A program made the translations under genes and the position numbers. DNA of 42,978 nt, from NCBI RefSeq assembly GCF_033962415.1, contig NZ_JAVIKH010000018.1, positions 1 to 42,978 on the forward strand, read 5' to 3'. The notes below the pieces were generated by a model, which saw only the letters and a program-made list of their open reading frames with translations, made no database searches and had not been told where the DNA came from. Below are positions 16,803 to 24,748 of the stretch, in pieces. The DNA comes from Candidatus Cetobacterium colombiensis (GTDB lineage Bacteria > Fusobacteriota > Fusobacteriia > Fusobacteriales > Fusobacteriaceae). Numbering within the stretch: position 1 is the first letter of the stretch; every line of letters starts with the position of its first letter.

Positions 16803-17471
16803 ATGGCAATCATAAATGGGAAAAGAGTTTCAATACCTACACCTAAAGATGTTGGGGGATCTCGAATAAAAAAAGCTGTTAATGTAAATAATAATAGAAG
16901 ACTTATAATTGAAAAAGAAGATAATAGTTTCGAAACAATAAAAGATGATGGGGTTTATAAGTTAGATGATTTTACAAAAATAAGTAATATTCCAGATAGA
17001 ACAAAAGGAAACTTTTTTCAAGTACGTTCTAATTTATCTAAAGCTGTCATAAAAAACCAGGTTATTGATATAGGTACAAAATTATTTAGAAATCAAAATC
17101 TAAAATTTGATGAAGAAAATTGTGACTGGCTAGTAGTTCCAAACTATAGATTACCTAAAAATTGGCATCATTTAAGCAAAGAAACTCCACTGTTGATTGT
17201 TTTCCCTACTGATTATCCAAATAATCCTCCAATAGGGTTTTATTTAAAAGCAGATTTACAAATATCACCAAATGGACATTTTTATAATTTAGCCTATCAC
17301 TCGGCTGCCAAAGAACCTTTAGAGTATGGTTGGAAGTGGTATTGCGTGTATGTTGAAAATGGAGCTTGGCAACCACACTTTGTAAAATATATAGAAGATT
17401 GGAAGAAAGGAGACAATCTATGGACTTATTTTCAATTAATAACAGAAGTTTTGGAGAGTACAGATCACTAA
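16803..17471 (+). CDS. ubiquitin-like domain fused to a prokaryotic E2-like domain
   Basis: From the ATG at 16803 (GAGGAGG 9 nt upstream) the protein has 222 residues. Residues 1-70 look like a small beta-grasp ubiquitin-like domain (INGKRVSIP, RRLIIEKEDNSFETIKDDGVYKL split over strands). Residues 75-222 match a Prok-E2 family E fold: DWLVVPNYRLPK, the E2 hallmark VFPTDYPNNPP, then HFYNLAYHSA and WKWYCVYVENGAW with the only late cysteine in WYCVY. With the JAB-E1 protein this provides modifier, E1, E2 and peptidase. No E3 is visible. Its 3' end overlaps the RT start by 52 nt. The exact E2 subfamily needs profile comparison. Confidence 0.75.
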   Translation: MAIINGKRVSIPTPKDVGGSRIKKAVNVNNNRRLIIEKEDNSFETIKDDGVYKLDDFTKISNIPDRTKGNFFQVRSNLSKAVIKNQVIDIGTKLFRNQNLKFDEENCDWLVVPNYRLPKNWHHLSKETPLLIVFPTDYPNNPPIGFYLKADLQISPNGHFYNLAYHSAAKEPLEYGWKWYCVYVENGAWQPHFVKYIEDWKKGDNLWTYFQLITEVLESTDH

Positions 17472-18307
17472 CATTGAAAGAAATCTCAAAGTTAAATAAT
17501 TTATATGAGGCTTATTTAAAAGTTAAAAAGAAAAATAAAGGACCAGGTATAAATAATCTTACTCTTAGAGATATTTCAGAAGAAGAGATTTATTTTTTGT
17601 CTAATTTATCGAAAATACTAGAAAATAATAATCATATTCCAAAGACAGTAAAATTAACTAGAATAAAAAAGAAAAATGGAAAAAATAGAGAAATTGGTAT
17701 TTTATGTCTAGAAGATAGAATTATCCAAAATGCAATATTAAATATCTTGTCTCCCATCTATGAAAAGGAGTTTTCAGAAGATAGTTTTGCCTATAGGAAG
17801 AATATTTCTTATTTAAATGCAGTGGAAAAAGTAATAGTCTATTTGAAAGATGGATATAGATATATATTAGATTTAGATATTGAAAATTTTTTTGATAATA
17901 TCGATCATGAAATTTTAAAAAAAATATTAGTTGAAAAAATTAAAGATCGGGAATTAATTGTATTGTTAAATAGGTATTTAAATCAAGGTATATATGATAA
18001 TGGAAAAATTTTTAAGAAGAAGAAAGGAGTTATACAAGGAGCTCCTTTGAGTCCTTTTTATTCAAATATTTATTTACACAAATTTGATATTTTATTAAAT
18101 AGAAATAATATAGTTTTTGTTAGATATGCTGATGATTTTTTAGTTTTATCAAAAAATGATTTAAATTTAAGGGAAACAATAATATATATCGAAAAAATTT
18201 TAAGAAAGTACAAATTAAATTTAAATTATGAGAAATGTAAAGTGATAGATTTTCTAAAAACAGGTAAACTTGAGTTTTTAGGACAAAAAATTTATAAAAG
18301 TAGGTGA
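17420..18307 (+). CDS. free-standing reverse transcriptase, CRISPR adaptation-associated
   Basis: A 295-residue RT of the group II intron-like branch, not fused to Cas1. Visible motifs: PKTVKLTRIKKKNGKNREIG (RT1-2, about 74-93), LDLDIENFFDNIDH (first catalytic Asp, about 150-163), GVIQGAPLSPFYSNI (about 203-217), VRYADDFLVL with the catalytic YADD at 236-239, and LEFLGQKI near the end. No maturase or endonuclease domain follows, so this is not an intron-encoded protein. The start is the ATG at 17420 preceded by GAAAGGAG; it lies inside the E2 gene. It ends 4 nt before cas1. Such RTs let Cas1-Cas2 capture spacers from RNA. Confidence 0.9.
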   Translation: MDLFSINNRSFGEYRSLTLKEISKLNNLYEAYLKVKKKNKGPGINNLTLRDISEEEIYFLSNLSKILENNNHIPKTVKLTRIKKKNGKNREIGILCLEDRIIQNAILNILSPIYEKEFSEDSFAYRKNISYLNAVEKVIVYLKDGYRYILDLDIENFFDNIDHEILKKILVEKIKDRELIVLLNRYLNQGIYDNGKIFKKKKGVIQGAPLSPFYSNIYLHKFDILLNRNNIVFVRYADDFLVLSKNDLNLRETIIYIEKILRKYKLNLNYEKCKVIDFLKTGKLEFLGQKIYKSR

Positions 18308-18311
18308 TAAT

Positions 18312-19256
18312 ATGGAAGTATTCATATCTCAAGATGGATGCGCTCTTTATAAAAGTGAAGAATTGCTGATAATTACAAATAAAAAAGAAAAATTAGAATA
18401 TTCTTATAGAGATGTATCAAGTATTTTAATATCTGGAAATGTAAGACTAACAACTGGATTTTTAAGAGAAGCTATAGAGAATAATATAGATATAGTTATT
18501 CTAGATAAATACGGCTATCCAAAAGGAAGATTTTGGAATACAGGAGTAAGTACAATATCTAAAATAAGAAAAGGTCAGCTTTTATGCTCTAAAAGTACTC
18601 TAGGATTAGAAATCTCAAAACAATGGATAGAAGACAAAGTTTTAAATATGAATTTTCATTTATCAGATTTAACTAAGCAACAAGACTTACTAGATATTAT
18701 TAAGTTTCAAAACAGTTTAAAAGATAATGTTGATTTAAATAGTATCAGAGGATTTGAGGGAAATGTGTCTAAAATTTATTTTTCAATAGTCTCACAAATG
18801 TTACCTAAACAATTTCAATTTTTAAAAAGGAGTTTTAGACCAGCGTTAGATGAATTCAATGCTTTAGTTAATTATTTTTTAGGGATTTTATATAATAGGA
18901 TAGAGAAAAGTTCATTAATAGCAGGTATAGATCCAAATTTAGGTTTTTTTCACAGAGATGATTATAATCGTCCGTCATTTGTTTTTGATTTTATTGAGAA
19001 ATATCGATATATAGCATATACATCTGCAACTAAGTTTTTTAGAGCTAATAAGGTTAGAAAAAGTTATTTTACAAATGAAAATAATAGTTTTTATTTGAAT
19101 GATGATGGTAAAAAAAATTTGATTCCACTGTACTATAACGAACTTAATAAAAGCGTTACTTTTAAAGGAAAAAAAATAAAAACTATTGATAAAATCCAGC
19201 AAGATTTATTTGAAGTTGCTAAATATTTTATAAAAATAGCAGAGGAGGTTGATTGA
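18312..19256 (+). CDS. cas1: Cas1 integrase
   Basis: A 314-residue Cas1 that integrates spacers into arrays together with Cas2. The beta N-terminal domain leads into the helical catalytic domain with the expected residues: Glu in RGFEGNVSKIYF (about residue 144), His in LGFFHRDDYN (about 217) and the acidic cluster in SFVFDFIEKYR. The length is normal. GTAGGTGAT precedes the ATG. It lies 4 nt after the RT gene and 1 nt before cas2, which supports physical coupling of RT and integrase. Confidence 0.95.
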   Translation: MEVFISQDGCALYKSEELLIITNKKEKLEYSYRDVSSILISGNVRLTTGFLREAIENNIDIVILDKYGYPKGRFWNTGVSTISKIRKGQLLCSKSTLGLEISKQWIEDKVLNMNFHLSDLTKQQDLLDIIKFQNSLKDNVDLNSIRGFEGNVSKIYFSIVSQMLPKQFQFLKRSFRPALDEFNALVNYFLGILYNRIEKSSLIAGIDPNLGFFHRDDYNRPSFVFDFIEKYRYIAYTSATKFFRANKVRKSYFTNENNSFYLNDDGKKNLIPLYYNELNKSVTFKGKKIKTIDKIQQDLFEVAKYFIKIAEEVD

Positions 19257-19257
19257 T

Positions 19258-19545
19258 ATGTATCTTATACTTTATGATATATCTTCTGAAAAAGTTAGAT
19301 CTAGAATAGTTAAATATCTTAAAAATAAGGGGTTATTGAGGCTTCAAAAATCCATTTTTGCAGGAAATATTAAAAAAATTTATATTGAAGAAATAATAGT
19401 AGAAAGTAATCAAATAATTTCTTTAGAAACTGATTCCTTTATTATATTGAAAATAGATAAGGATTCTTTTAAAACATTAAAATACTTTGGACAAAAAATA
19501 AATATACATAAATATTTAAAAGATTCTTTAATCGAGGTTATTTAA
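19258..19545 (+). CDS. cas2: Cas2
   Basis: A 95-residue ferredoxin-fold Cas2 beginning MYLILYDISSEKVRSRIVKY, with the conserved Asp in LYDIS and a Gly-Leu/Gln-Ser segment LLRLQKSIFAG. It bridges Cas1 dimers. The ATG at 19258 is 9 nt after AGAGGAGG; the TTG at 19249 directly abuts that site and is unlikely as a start. One nt separates it from both cas1 and cas4. Confidence 0.92.
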   Translation: MYLILYDISSEKVRSRIVKYLKNKGLLRLQKSIFAGNIKKIYIEEIIVESNQIISLETDSFIILKIDKDSFKTLKYFGQKINIHKYLKDSLIEVI

Positions 19546-19546
19546 A

Positions 19547-20119
19547 ATGCTTACCGTAACAGATTTAAAAAATTATATTTATTGTCCAAGAATTATTTAT
19601 TTTAAAAATTTACATAAATTTTCAGAACCTTTAAAAAATAATTCATTAGTTCAAGAAGGAAGCGATTTACATAAAAAAAGATTTAAATATAAAAATTACT
19701 TAAAAAAAATATTTAAAGAATTTGAATTTAATAAAAAAGAAGTAAAAATCTATGATAAAAATATGGATATTTGTGGAGTAGTAGACGAAATATTTTTTTC
19801 TTCTAAAGAAGCTGTACCAGTGGAATATAAATTTTCAAATTACACAGGTGAGATTTATGAAACAAATTTAATTCAATTGACTTTGTATGCATTATTAATA
19901 AAGAAAACTTATAATATAAATGTTTTAAGAGGATATATAATTTATACTAGAAATGAAGTAAAGTGTATCGAAGTAATTTTTGAAGATATGGATTTTGTTA
20001 ATTGTCTTGATAATATAAAAAAGTTAAGAGAAAATTTTTTGCAAGAATATATTCCAGAACTAAATGAAAATATAGAAAAGTGTAATTCCTGTTACTTTAA
20101 AAAAATATGTATTTTATAA
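19547..20119 (+). CDS. cas4: Cas4 nuclease
   Basis: A 190-residue PD-(D/E)XK nuclease that trims prespacers. An N-terminal cysteine in YIYCPRIIYF and three C-terminal cysteines (EKCNSCYFKKICIL) form the Fe-S cluster site; the nuclease core shows D in GVVDEIFF and EYK in VPVEYKFSN, followed by QLTLYALLI (QxxxY). It is last in the operon and is followed by a terminator. A Cas4 beside an RT-Cas1 module hints that DNA or cDNA ends are processed before integration. Confidence 0.92.
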   Translation: MLTVTDLKNYIYCPRIIYFKNLHKFSEPLKNNSLVQEGSDLHKKRFKYKNYLKKIFKEFEFNKKEVKIYDKNMDICGVVDEIFFSSKEAVPVEYKFSNYTGEIYETNLIQLTLYALLIKKTYNINVLRGYIIYTRNEVKCIEVIFEDMDFVNCLDNIKKLRENFLQEYIPELNENIEKCNSCYFKKICIL

Positions 20120-20128
20120 AAAATTTAA

Positions 20129-20166
20129 GGAGATTGATTAAAAAATAATAAGATCAATCTCTTTTT
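20129..20166 (+). terminator. terminator of the Ubl-RT-cas1-cas2-cas4 operon
   Basis: Stem GGAGATTGAT / ATCAATCTCT with a 14-nt loop, then TTTTT. The T-run is also the first base tract of leader 2. Confidence 0.8.
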
Positions 20167-20430
20167 ATATTTACAATCCTTATTTTAATATGCTATAATA
20201 ATGTTATAAACCCAGATAATTTTTCCGTGGACAAATTAGTGAATGTAAAGATTATTCAGTAGTAGGGGGATTTAACCAGCTAAATTTTTACTAAATTTCA
20301 TACTTTAGTAGACAAATTACAACTGTTTTCTATCCTGATGAGTACAAAAATCATAAAAAATCACTAAATTTTACTAAAAGAAAAACTACCATAAACACTC
20401 TATAATTGAGAACTCTATGAGAGTTCACGG
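20162..20430 (+). promoter_or_regulatory. CRISPR leader 2 with pre-crRNA promoter
   Basis: A 269-nt gene-free block nearly identical to leader 1 (12597-12865). It has the same TTTACA (20170-20175), 18 nt, TGCTATAAT (TATAAT 20194-20199) promoter and the same closing inverted repeat GAACTCTATGAGAGTTC. Only scattered substitutions separate the two copies, so both arrays should be served by one adaptation machinery and transcribed alike. Confidence 0.8.
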
Positions 20431-21276
20431 GTTAGAATGACAATTTATCCCTGAAAGGGATTAAGACGTGGGTGAGGTGTAATTATCTTTTTAATGTTAG
20501 ATATAGTTAGAATGACAATTTATCCCTGAAAGGGATTAAGACTATTAATTTTGCGAAGAATATCATGTCTTCCGGAGTTAGTTAGAATGACAATTTATCC
20601 CTGAAAGGGATTAAGACACATTATTGTTATGATATTCCATAGTAGCCGTAACTGTTAGAATGACAATTTATCCCTGAAAGGGATTAAGACTCTAGCAAGT
20701 CTATGTCTTCGATACCTAATTCAAATTGTTAGAATGACAATTTATCCCTGAAAGGGATTAAGACTTCTTCTTCAGGCATTACAAAATGAACTTTACATTA
20801 TCGTTAGAATGACAATTTATCCCTGAAAGGGATTAAGACTATATTTCCATTTTATTCCTCCAAGTTTTATATTTTATATGTTAGAATGACAATTTATCCC
20901 TGAAAGGGATTAAGACTTCTCTTCTGTTCCTTTGATAGATCCTAATGTTGTGTTAGAATGACAATTTATCCCTGAAAGGGATTAAGACTCCAATACTTCT
21001 TTTCTAATATTATAATCAAAGAAACAGTTAGAATGACAATTTATCCCTGAAAGGGATTAAGACTTTTATAAACCTCTATCTGCGTATCAGAATATTGAGT
21101 TAGAATGACAATTTATCCCTGAAAGGGATTAAGACAATACTAATTTCTTTTCCATTTTATTTCCTCCAAGTTTAGTTAGAATGACAATTTATCCCTGAAA
21201 GGGATTAAGACTAGAAATTACATCATCTATTATCTCCATTTCTTGTTCCATGTCAGAATGACAATATAGATTAAGA
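20431..21276 (+). CRISPR. CRISPR array 2: 11 full repeats, 11 spacers, one degenerate end repeat
   Basis: 37-nt repeats start at 20431, 20506, 20581, 20654, 20728, 20803, 20880, 20952, 21027, 21099 and 21175; spacers are 35-40 nt. The repeat starts GTTAGAATGA and ends GGGATTAAGAC, differing from array 1 at positions 3 (T for C) and 15 (T for A). The final copy at 21252 starts GTCAGAATGACAATATA like array 1 and lacks about 11 internal bases. Spacers 6 (20840-20879) and 10 (21136-21174) contain the reverse complement of an AACTTGGAGGA ribosome site followed by ATGGAA; spacer 5 contains a reversed TAATG stop/start junction. Confidence 0.95.
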
Positions 21277-21310
21277 TATTACTATTGAAACTGAAATTAA
21301 TGAGAATAAA

Positions 21311-21338
21311 AAAAGGTGACTTGTGAAAGTCACCTTTT
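21311..21338 (-). terminator. terminator of the membrane nuclease-like gene
   Basis: A 12-bp stem AAAAGGTGACTT / AAGTCACCTTTT with a 4-nt loop, followed on the minus strand by a T-run, 14 nt after the stop codon. Confidence 0.85.
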
Positions 21339-21351
21339 ACTTTTGCATAAC

Positions 21352-22203
21352 CTAATCAAAAAGCCCACCTATAAAACTACAAACTCCTCCAATGAAAGCC
21401 CCACCTATAAGAATAGGAGCAGCAGCAACTGCAGCAGCGGTAGCGGCTCCAACTCCAGCAACAATGACTGCCCCAGTAGCAGTAGAAGCAATAGCAGTGG
21501 CACCCGTAGCAACAGCTCCACCTATAGCAGTATCAATAGTTACATCAGCAATAGCTTCTCCAATCTCCTTGTCACCACGAATAACTTCAACAGTATTTGA
21601 ACCTATACTGATTCCCGCTCCAAATAGAGCACCATTTCTAGCTCCTTTTAATCCTGTATTATGTCCATTTCTTATAATCTCTTTAGTTTGTAAAGCTTTA
21701 GTTGTAACTAGAGAGTTTTTAGTTCCTAGAAATTTTTTCTCTGTTCTCATTAAATTAGCAGTGGTAGTAGCTTCTTTGTTAGTAACTGGAGATTTTTTAA
21801 AATCAATACCTTGTTTAGTAAGAGTTTTTGCTAAGTTTTTAGAGTCACCATTTATAACAATAGTTTGTCCATCATTAACATATCTAGAAAGATTAGTAGC
21901 TCCACTTTCATATCCACATTTAGTTTGAATTCTTTCAACTATTTTACCAGTATTAATATTTCTAACTACAATATCAGCTAAACCATTGTTGTCTATAACC
22001 TCTGCTTTTAGACCTTTTTTCATAAGCTCATAGTTCATCTCTTTAACATGTAGATGCTCAAAGATAAAACCTTTTAAATTACCTCTGTTAACGTTTAATT
22101 TAGAAATATTATTGAAAGTTTCTTTTGCAATAGTGTTTCTAGTAGCCCCTTCCTTGATAACCTTCTTTCCAATAAATATACCGCTAGCTCTTTTTTCAAT
22201 CAT
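21352..22203 (-). CDS. predicted PD-(D/E)XK-like plus glycine-zipper membrane protein
   Basis: A 283-residue protein. Residues 40-125 resemble a PD-(D/E)XK core: E in GFIFEHLHV, D in LADIVVRN and Q-x-K in VERIQTKCG, with strands in the right order. The last 100 residues are extremely rich in Gly and Ala with GxxxG spacing (GGAVATGATAIASTATGA, AAAVAAAPILIGGAF), forming a hydrophobic glycine-zipper region likely to insert in membrane. The build suggests a toxin-like or phage-defence effector, but no named family is certain. It has its own double-TGTAA promoter although it follows the radical SAM gene on the same strand, and AAGGAGG precedes its ATG. Confidence 0.6.
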   Translation of the reverse strand: MIEKRASGIFIGKKVIKEGATRNTIAKETFNNISKLNVNRGNLKGFIFEHLHVKEMNYELMKKGLKAEVIDNNGLADIVVRNINTGKIVERIQTKCGYESGATNLSRYVNDGQTIVINGDSKNLAKTLTKQGIDFKKSPVTNKEATTTANLMRTEKKFLGTKNSLVTTKALQTKEIIRNGHNTGLKGARNGALFGAGISIGSNTVEVIRGDKEIGEAIADVTIDTAIGGAVATGATAIASTATGAVIVAGVGAATAAAVAAAPILIGGAFIGGVCSFIGGLFD

Positions 22204-22233
22204 TTCAAACCTCCTTAAAATTTGTTATGACCA

Positions 22234-22275
22234 ATTATACAACTAGTGTCTTACAGAATTTGAAGCTAAATTACA
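22234..22275 (-). promoter_or_regulatory. double-TGTAA promoter P4 (membrane nuclease-like gene)
   Basis: Minus strand: TGTAA (22271-22275), 15 nt, TGTAA (22251-22255), 11 nt, TATAAT (22234-22239). The upstream box contains the TAA stop codon of the radical SAM gene. Confidence 0.8.
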
Positions 22276-24013
22276 TATTTTTAACGATATCTTTATATAG
22301 ATCCTCTTTTAAAAGCTCTAAATTTAAAAGATTTGATAACTCATTATCAATCTCTTTAGGTGAAACGACATAGATAAGTCCAGTATTTTCATTGATACCA
22401 ATACTAAAATTCCTGTTGCTACCTTTGAAAAATTTAATATTCCAATTTAAAGTTAAGTTATTAGTAAATCCAAGATGCTCTAAATATCTATCATAATTTT
22501 CCTTATCTTCAATAATTTTTCCCTCTGTTAGAAACTCAATACTACAATGATTTTTTTCACACTTAAACTCTCTTTTTTGTACAATCTCTCTATAATGACT
22601 TTCATAACTATTTTTACTCAATTTTAAAAGTTTTTCATAATTGAGATTTTTATTATTTTTATAGATATAATCAGTGAAAGCTCTTTGTCTATCTAGTTTA
22701 AAACTATTTTTATTAACTAAATTTTCAATCTCCTCTAAAGTAAATGCAGACTTATAATAAAACTCTATCTTCTCCTTTTCATTAGCCACGTTTTTGATGA
22801 TAACAGGGCTTTTGTTACCATATCTTTTAATAAGATTTTCAATAACTACATCTCCTACTTTTAAAGATTCCTCTACATTGTTATTGTCAATCTCTATCTT
22901 TTTACTATCTAGTATAAAACATGGATAATATGACATTTGAGGAGTTACATTTATCTCTCTATTTAATGGACAAACACTACACCCATTAGCACAAGTACAT
23001 TTTTGAAACTCAACAACTAAGTTGTTTTTAAATATATACTCCCCTCTTCTATAAGTTAAATTCTCTAAGAATATATCATCACCTAAATCTTTAATAGCAG
23101 ATTCTAAACTGTAGAAGTAGTTAAAAAACTTATTTAATTTATCAGTTACAAGAAGCTCTAAAAATTTAACACAGTAAGCTCCTTTTTCATTTGCAAACTC
23201 TAAAATTCTTTTAATATAATCAGGAGATGAATTTAATCCATTTAAAAGAACAAAGTTCATTTTTAGTCTGATACCATTTTCTCTAATCAGATCAATATTT
23301 TTAAGAACTTTATCAAAAGAATTTATGTCACCATTTTTAGGGTTAACAATTTGGAAGTAACTCTCTTTATCCACACTATGCATAGAGAAGTTAAATTTAA
23401 ACTCTCCTTTATATCTTTTTATTCTTTCAATTAAAACTTCATCAATTAAATATCCATTAGTTACGATAGTTAAATCAGGTGTATAGTTATTTTCCTCCAT
23501 AAAATCCATATACCTTATTAAATCGTTTTTAGCTACAAGAGGCTCTCCACCTGTGAAAGTCAAATCTTGGTAGTTTAAATCTCTCATTTTTAAAAGAAGT
23601 TCACACATCTTATCAAAATTTGCAGACTCTCTACGAGCGTTCATATCCATACCCTCTTCATGACAAAAGAAGCAACGATAGTTACAATTTTCAGTTAAAG
23701 ATAATCTAATAGCTTTTTTTTGAGTTAAAGATTTAAAAAAAGTAAATCCTTTTCTGTCACCATTTCTTAATAGATATGTTGAATCTAAAAGGAAATTAAA
23801 AGTATCTCTATATCTTTTTAACACCTCAATTTCAATCTCTTCATAATCTAAATCTCTTAACTTTTTCTCTAAAGTAACAATTTGTAAAATAGGATTTTCT
23901 AAATCACTCTCTAAAGTTACCCTCATTTTTGGAAAAACGTCAAAATAGGAGAAGTCAAAATTAACTCCTCCTACCTCAACTTTTCCTTTTCCCTCTTTTA
24001 AAATCATTTCCAT
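22271..24013 (-). CDS. MoaA-like radical SAM enzyme with auxiliary cysteine cluster
   Basis: A 580-residue protein. An N-terminal region of about 100 residues precedes the radical SAM core with C110-NYR-C114-FF-C117 and the SAM-binding GGEP at 155-158. A second cysteine group C338-x-C340-x3-C344-x2-C347 (CTCANGCSVC) probably binds an auxiliary Fe-S cluster. Residues 400-580 form an additional unrecognised domain. The HEEG after the cysteine motif and the general layout are MoaA-like, but it is far longer than MoaA. The substrate is unknown; possibly a nucleotide or peptide made for the TerY-P pathway. AAGGGGG lies 8 nt before the ATG. Last gene of the vWA-PP2C operon. Confidence 0.8.
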   Translation of the reverse strand: MEMILKEGKGKVEVGGVNFDFSYFDVFPKMRVTLESDLENPILQIVTLEKKLRDLDYEEIEIEVLKRYRDTFNFLLDSTYLLRNGDRKGFTFFKSLTQKKAIRLSLTENCNYRCFFCHEEGMDMNARRESANFDKMCELLLKMRDLNYQDLTFTGGEPLVAKNDLIRYMDFMEENNYTPDLTIVTNGYLIDEVLIERIKRYKGEFKFNFSMHSVDKESYFQIVNPKNGDINSFDKVLKNIDLIRENGIRLKMNFVLLNGLNSSPDYIKRILEFANEKGAYCVKFLELLVTDKLNKFFNYFYSLESAIKDLGDDIFLENLTYRRGEYIFKNNLVVEFQKCTCANGCSVCPLNREINVTPQMSYYPCFILDSKKIEIDNNNVEESLKVGDVVIENLIKRYGNKSPVIIKNVANEKEKIEFYYKSAFTLEEIENLVNKNSFKLDRQRAFTDYIYKNNKNLNYEKLLKLSKNSYESHYREIVQKREFKCEKNHCSIEFLTEGKIIEDKENYDRYLEHLGFTNNLTLNWNIKFFKGSNRNFSIGINENTGLIYVVSPKEIDNELSNLLNLELLKEDLYKDIVKNM

Positions 24014-24146
24014 TAAAATTTTCCCCCTTATTTTTCATTTCATCTTTTATAATTTCAAGAATATCATTCCAATCAATCTCTTTTTGAAACTCTATATCTA
24101 AACTTTGAACTAACTCTTTATCCTCATTCTCTGTGAGATTTTTCAT
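23976..24146 (-). CDS. small acidic protein overlapping both neighbours
   Basis: A 56-residue reading frame from the ATG at 24146 (GGGAG 6 nt upstream), rich in Glu, Asp and Lys. It starts inside the HD gene and ends 38 nt inside the radical SAM gene. It fills the only gap between them (110 nt), and the ribosome site is good. No motif is recognised; WNDILEIIKDEMKN is probably helical. It may be a partner of the radical SAM enzyme, or merely a translation-coupling frame. Confidence 0.5.
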   Translation of the reverse strand: MKNLTENEDKELVQSLDIEFQKEIDWNDILEIIKDEMKNKGENFNGNDFKRGKRKS

Positions 24147-24744
24147 ATTTCTCTCCCTCATTAATCTCTTTAAAAAATTGCTTTAAAAACGCCACCATAA
24201 ACTGCTCTCTTTGAAGGGCTTCTTTCTTACCAGCTTCTGTGTTCATCAAATCTTTAAGTTTTAATAACTTTTCATAAAAATGTGAAATGGTATCGTTATC
24301 TCCTTCAATATTATAGATATCTCTTTTGAGAAAGCCACCATATGTAAAAGCACGAGCAATTCCAATAGCTCCAAGGGCATCCAATCTATCAGCATCTTGA
24401 ACAATTTTACTCTCTAAAGTTTCCAAAGATTTTCCTTTGCTAAAAGAGGTATTGTTAGCAATATATACAACATGATTAATTTGCTCGTCACTTAAATTAT
24501 GTACTCCAATAGCATTTTTAATAATATTTTCCCTGTCACCATCGCTATAGCCAAATTTATGATCTGCCACATCGTGGAATAAAGCTCCTAATTTAACAAC
24601 AGTTAAGTCTACATTAGATCCATCTTTTTTTACTATATCTAGGGCATTTTCAAAAACTCTTAAAGTATGATGCCAATCATGGCCACTTTTTTCATCACTT
24701 AATCTATTTTTTACAAATAGTTTGCATTTTTCAATAATATCCAT
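24124..24744 (-). CDS. HD-domain hydrolase (YpgQ/YedJ-like)
   Basis: A 206-residue HD-superfamily phosphohydrolase with the metal ligands in order: H in SGHDWHHTLRV, HD in GALFHDVADHKFG, and D in IVQDADRLDALGAIG. The layout and length match the YpgQ/YedJ family, for which nucleotide pyrophosphohydrolase activity is known in one member. In this operon it might handle a nucleotide-like signal or product. It starts 4 nt after the small membrane protein gene and overlaps the next small frame. Confidence 0.8.
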   Translation of the reverse strand: MDIIEKCKLFVKNRLSDEKSGHDWHHTLRVFENALDIVKKDGSNVDLTVVKLGALFHDVADHKFGYSDGDRENIIKNAIGVHNLSDEQINHVVYIANNTSFSKGKSLETLESKIVQDADRLDALGAIGIARAFTYGGFLKRDIYNIEGDNDTISHFYEKLLKLKDLMNTEAGKKEALQREQFMVAFLKQFFKEINEGEKYEKSHRE

Positions 24745-24748
24745 TACT

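Noticed and set aside
14930-17471. CBASS-type system using E1, E2 and JAB
   Set aside because: No CD-NTase cyclase or associated effector gene is adjacent; the three genes continue directly into RT-cas1-cas2-cas4.
17420-18307. Group II intron
   Set aside because: No maturase or endonuclease domain and no intron RNA ends are visible, and the RT gene is embedded in a tight operon before cas1.
12866-21276. Self-targeting spacers against genes in this window
   Set aside because: By eye no spacer matched another part of the window; a full alignment was not possible.
21392-21928. Plus-strand 178-residue open frame
   Set aside because: It is the antisense shadow of the Gly/Ala-rich tail of the minus-strand gene and lacks a ribosome site.
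22271-24013. Prokaryotic viperin
   Set aside because: Length (580 aa), the CNYRCFFCHEEG surroundings and a second cysteine cluster fit a MoaA/SPASM-like enzyme better than a viperin of about 300-350 aa.
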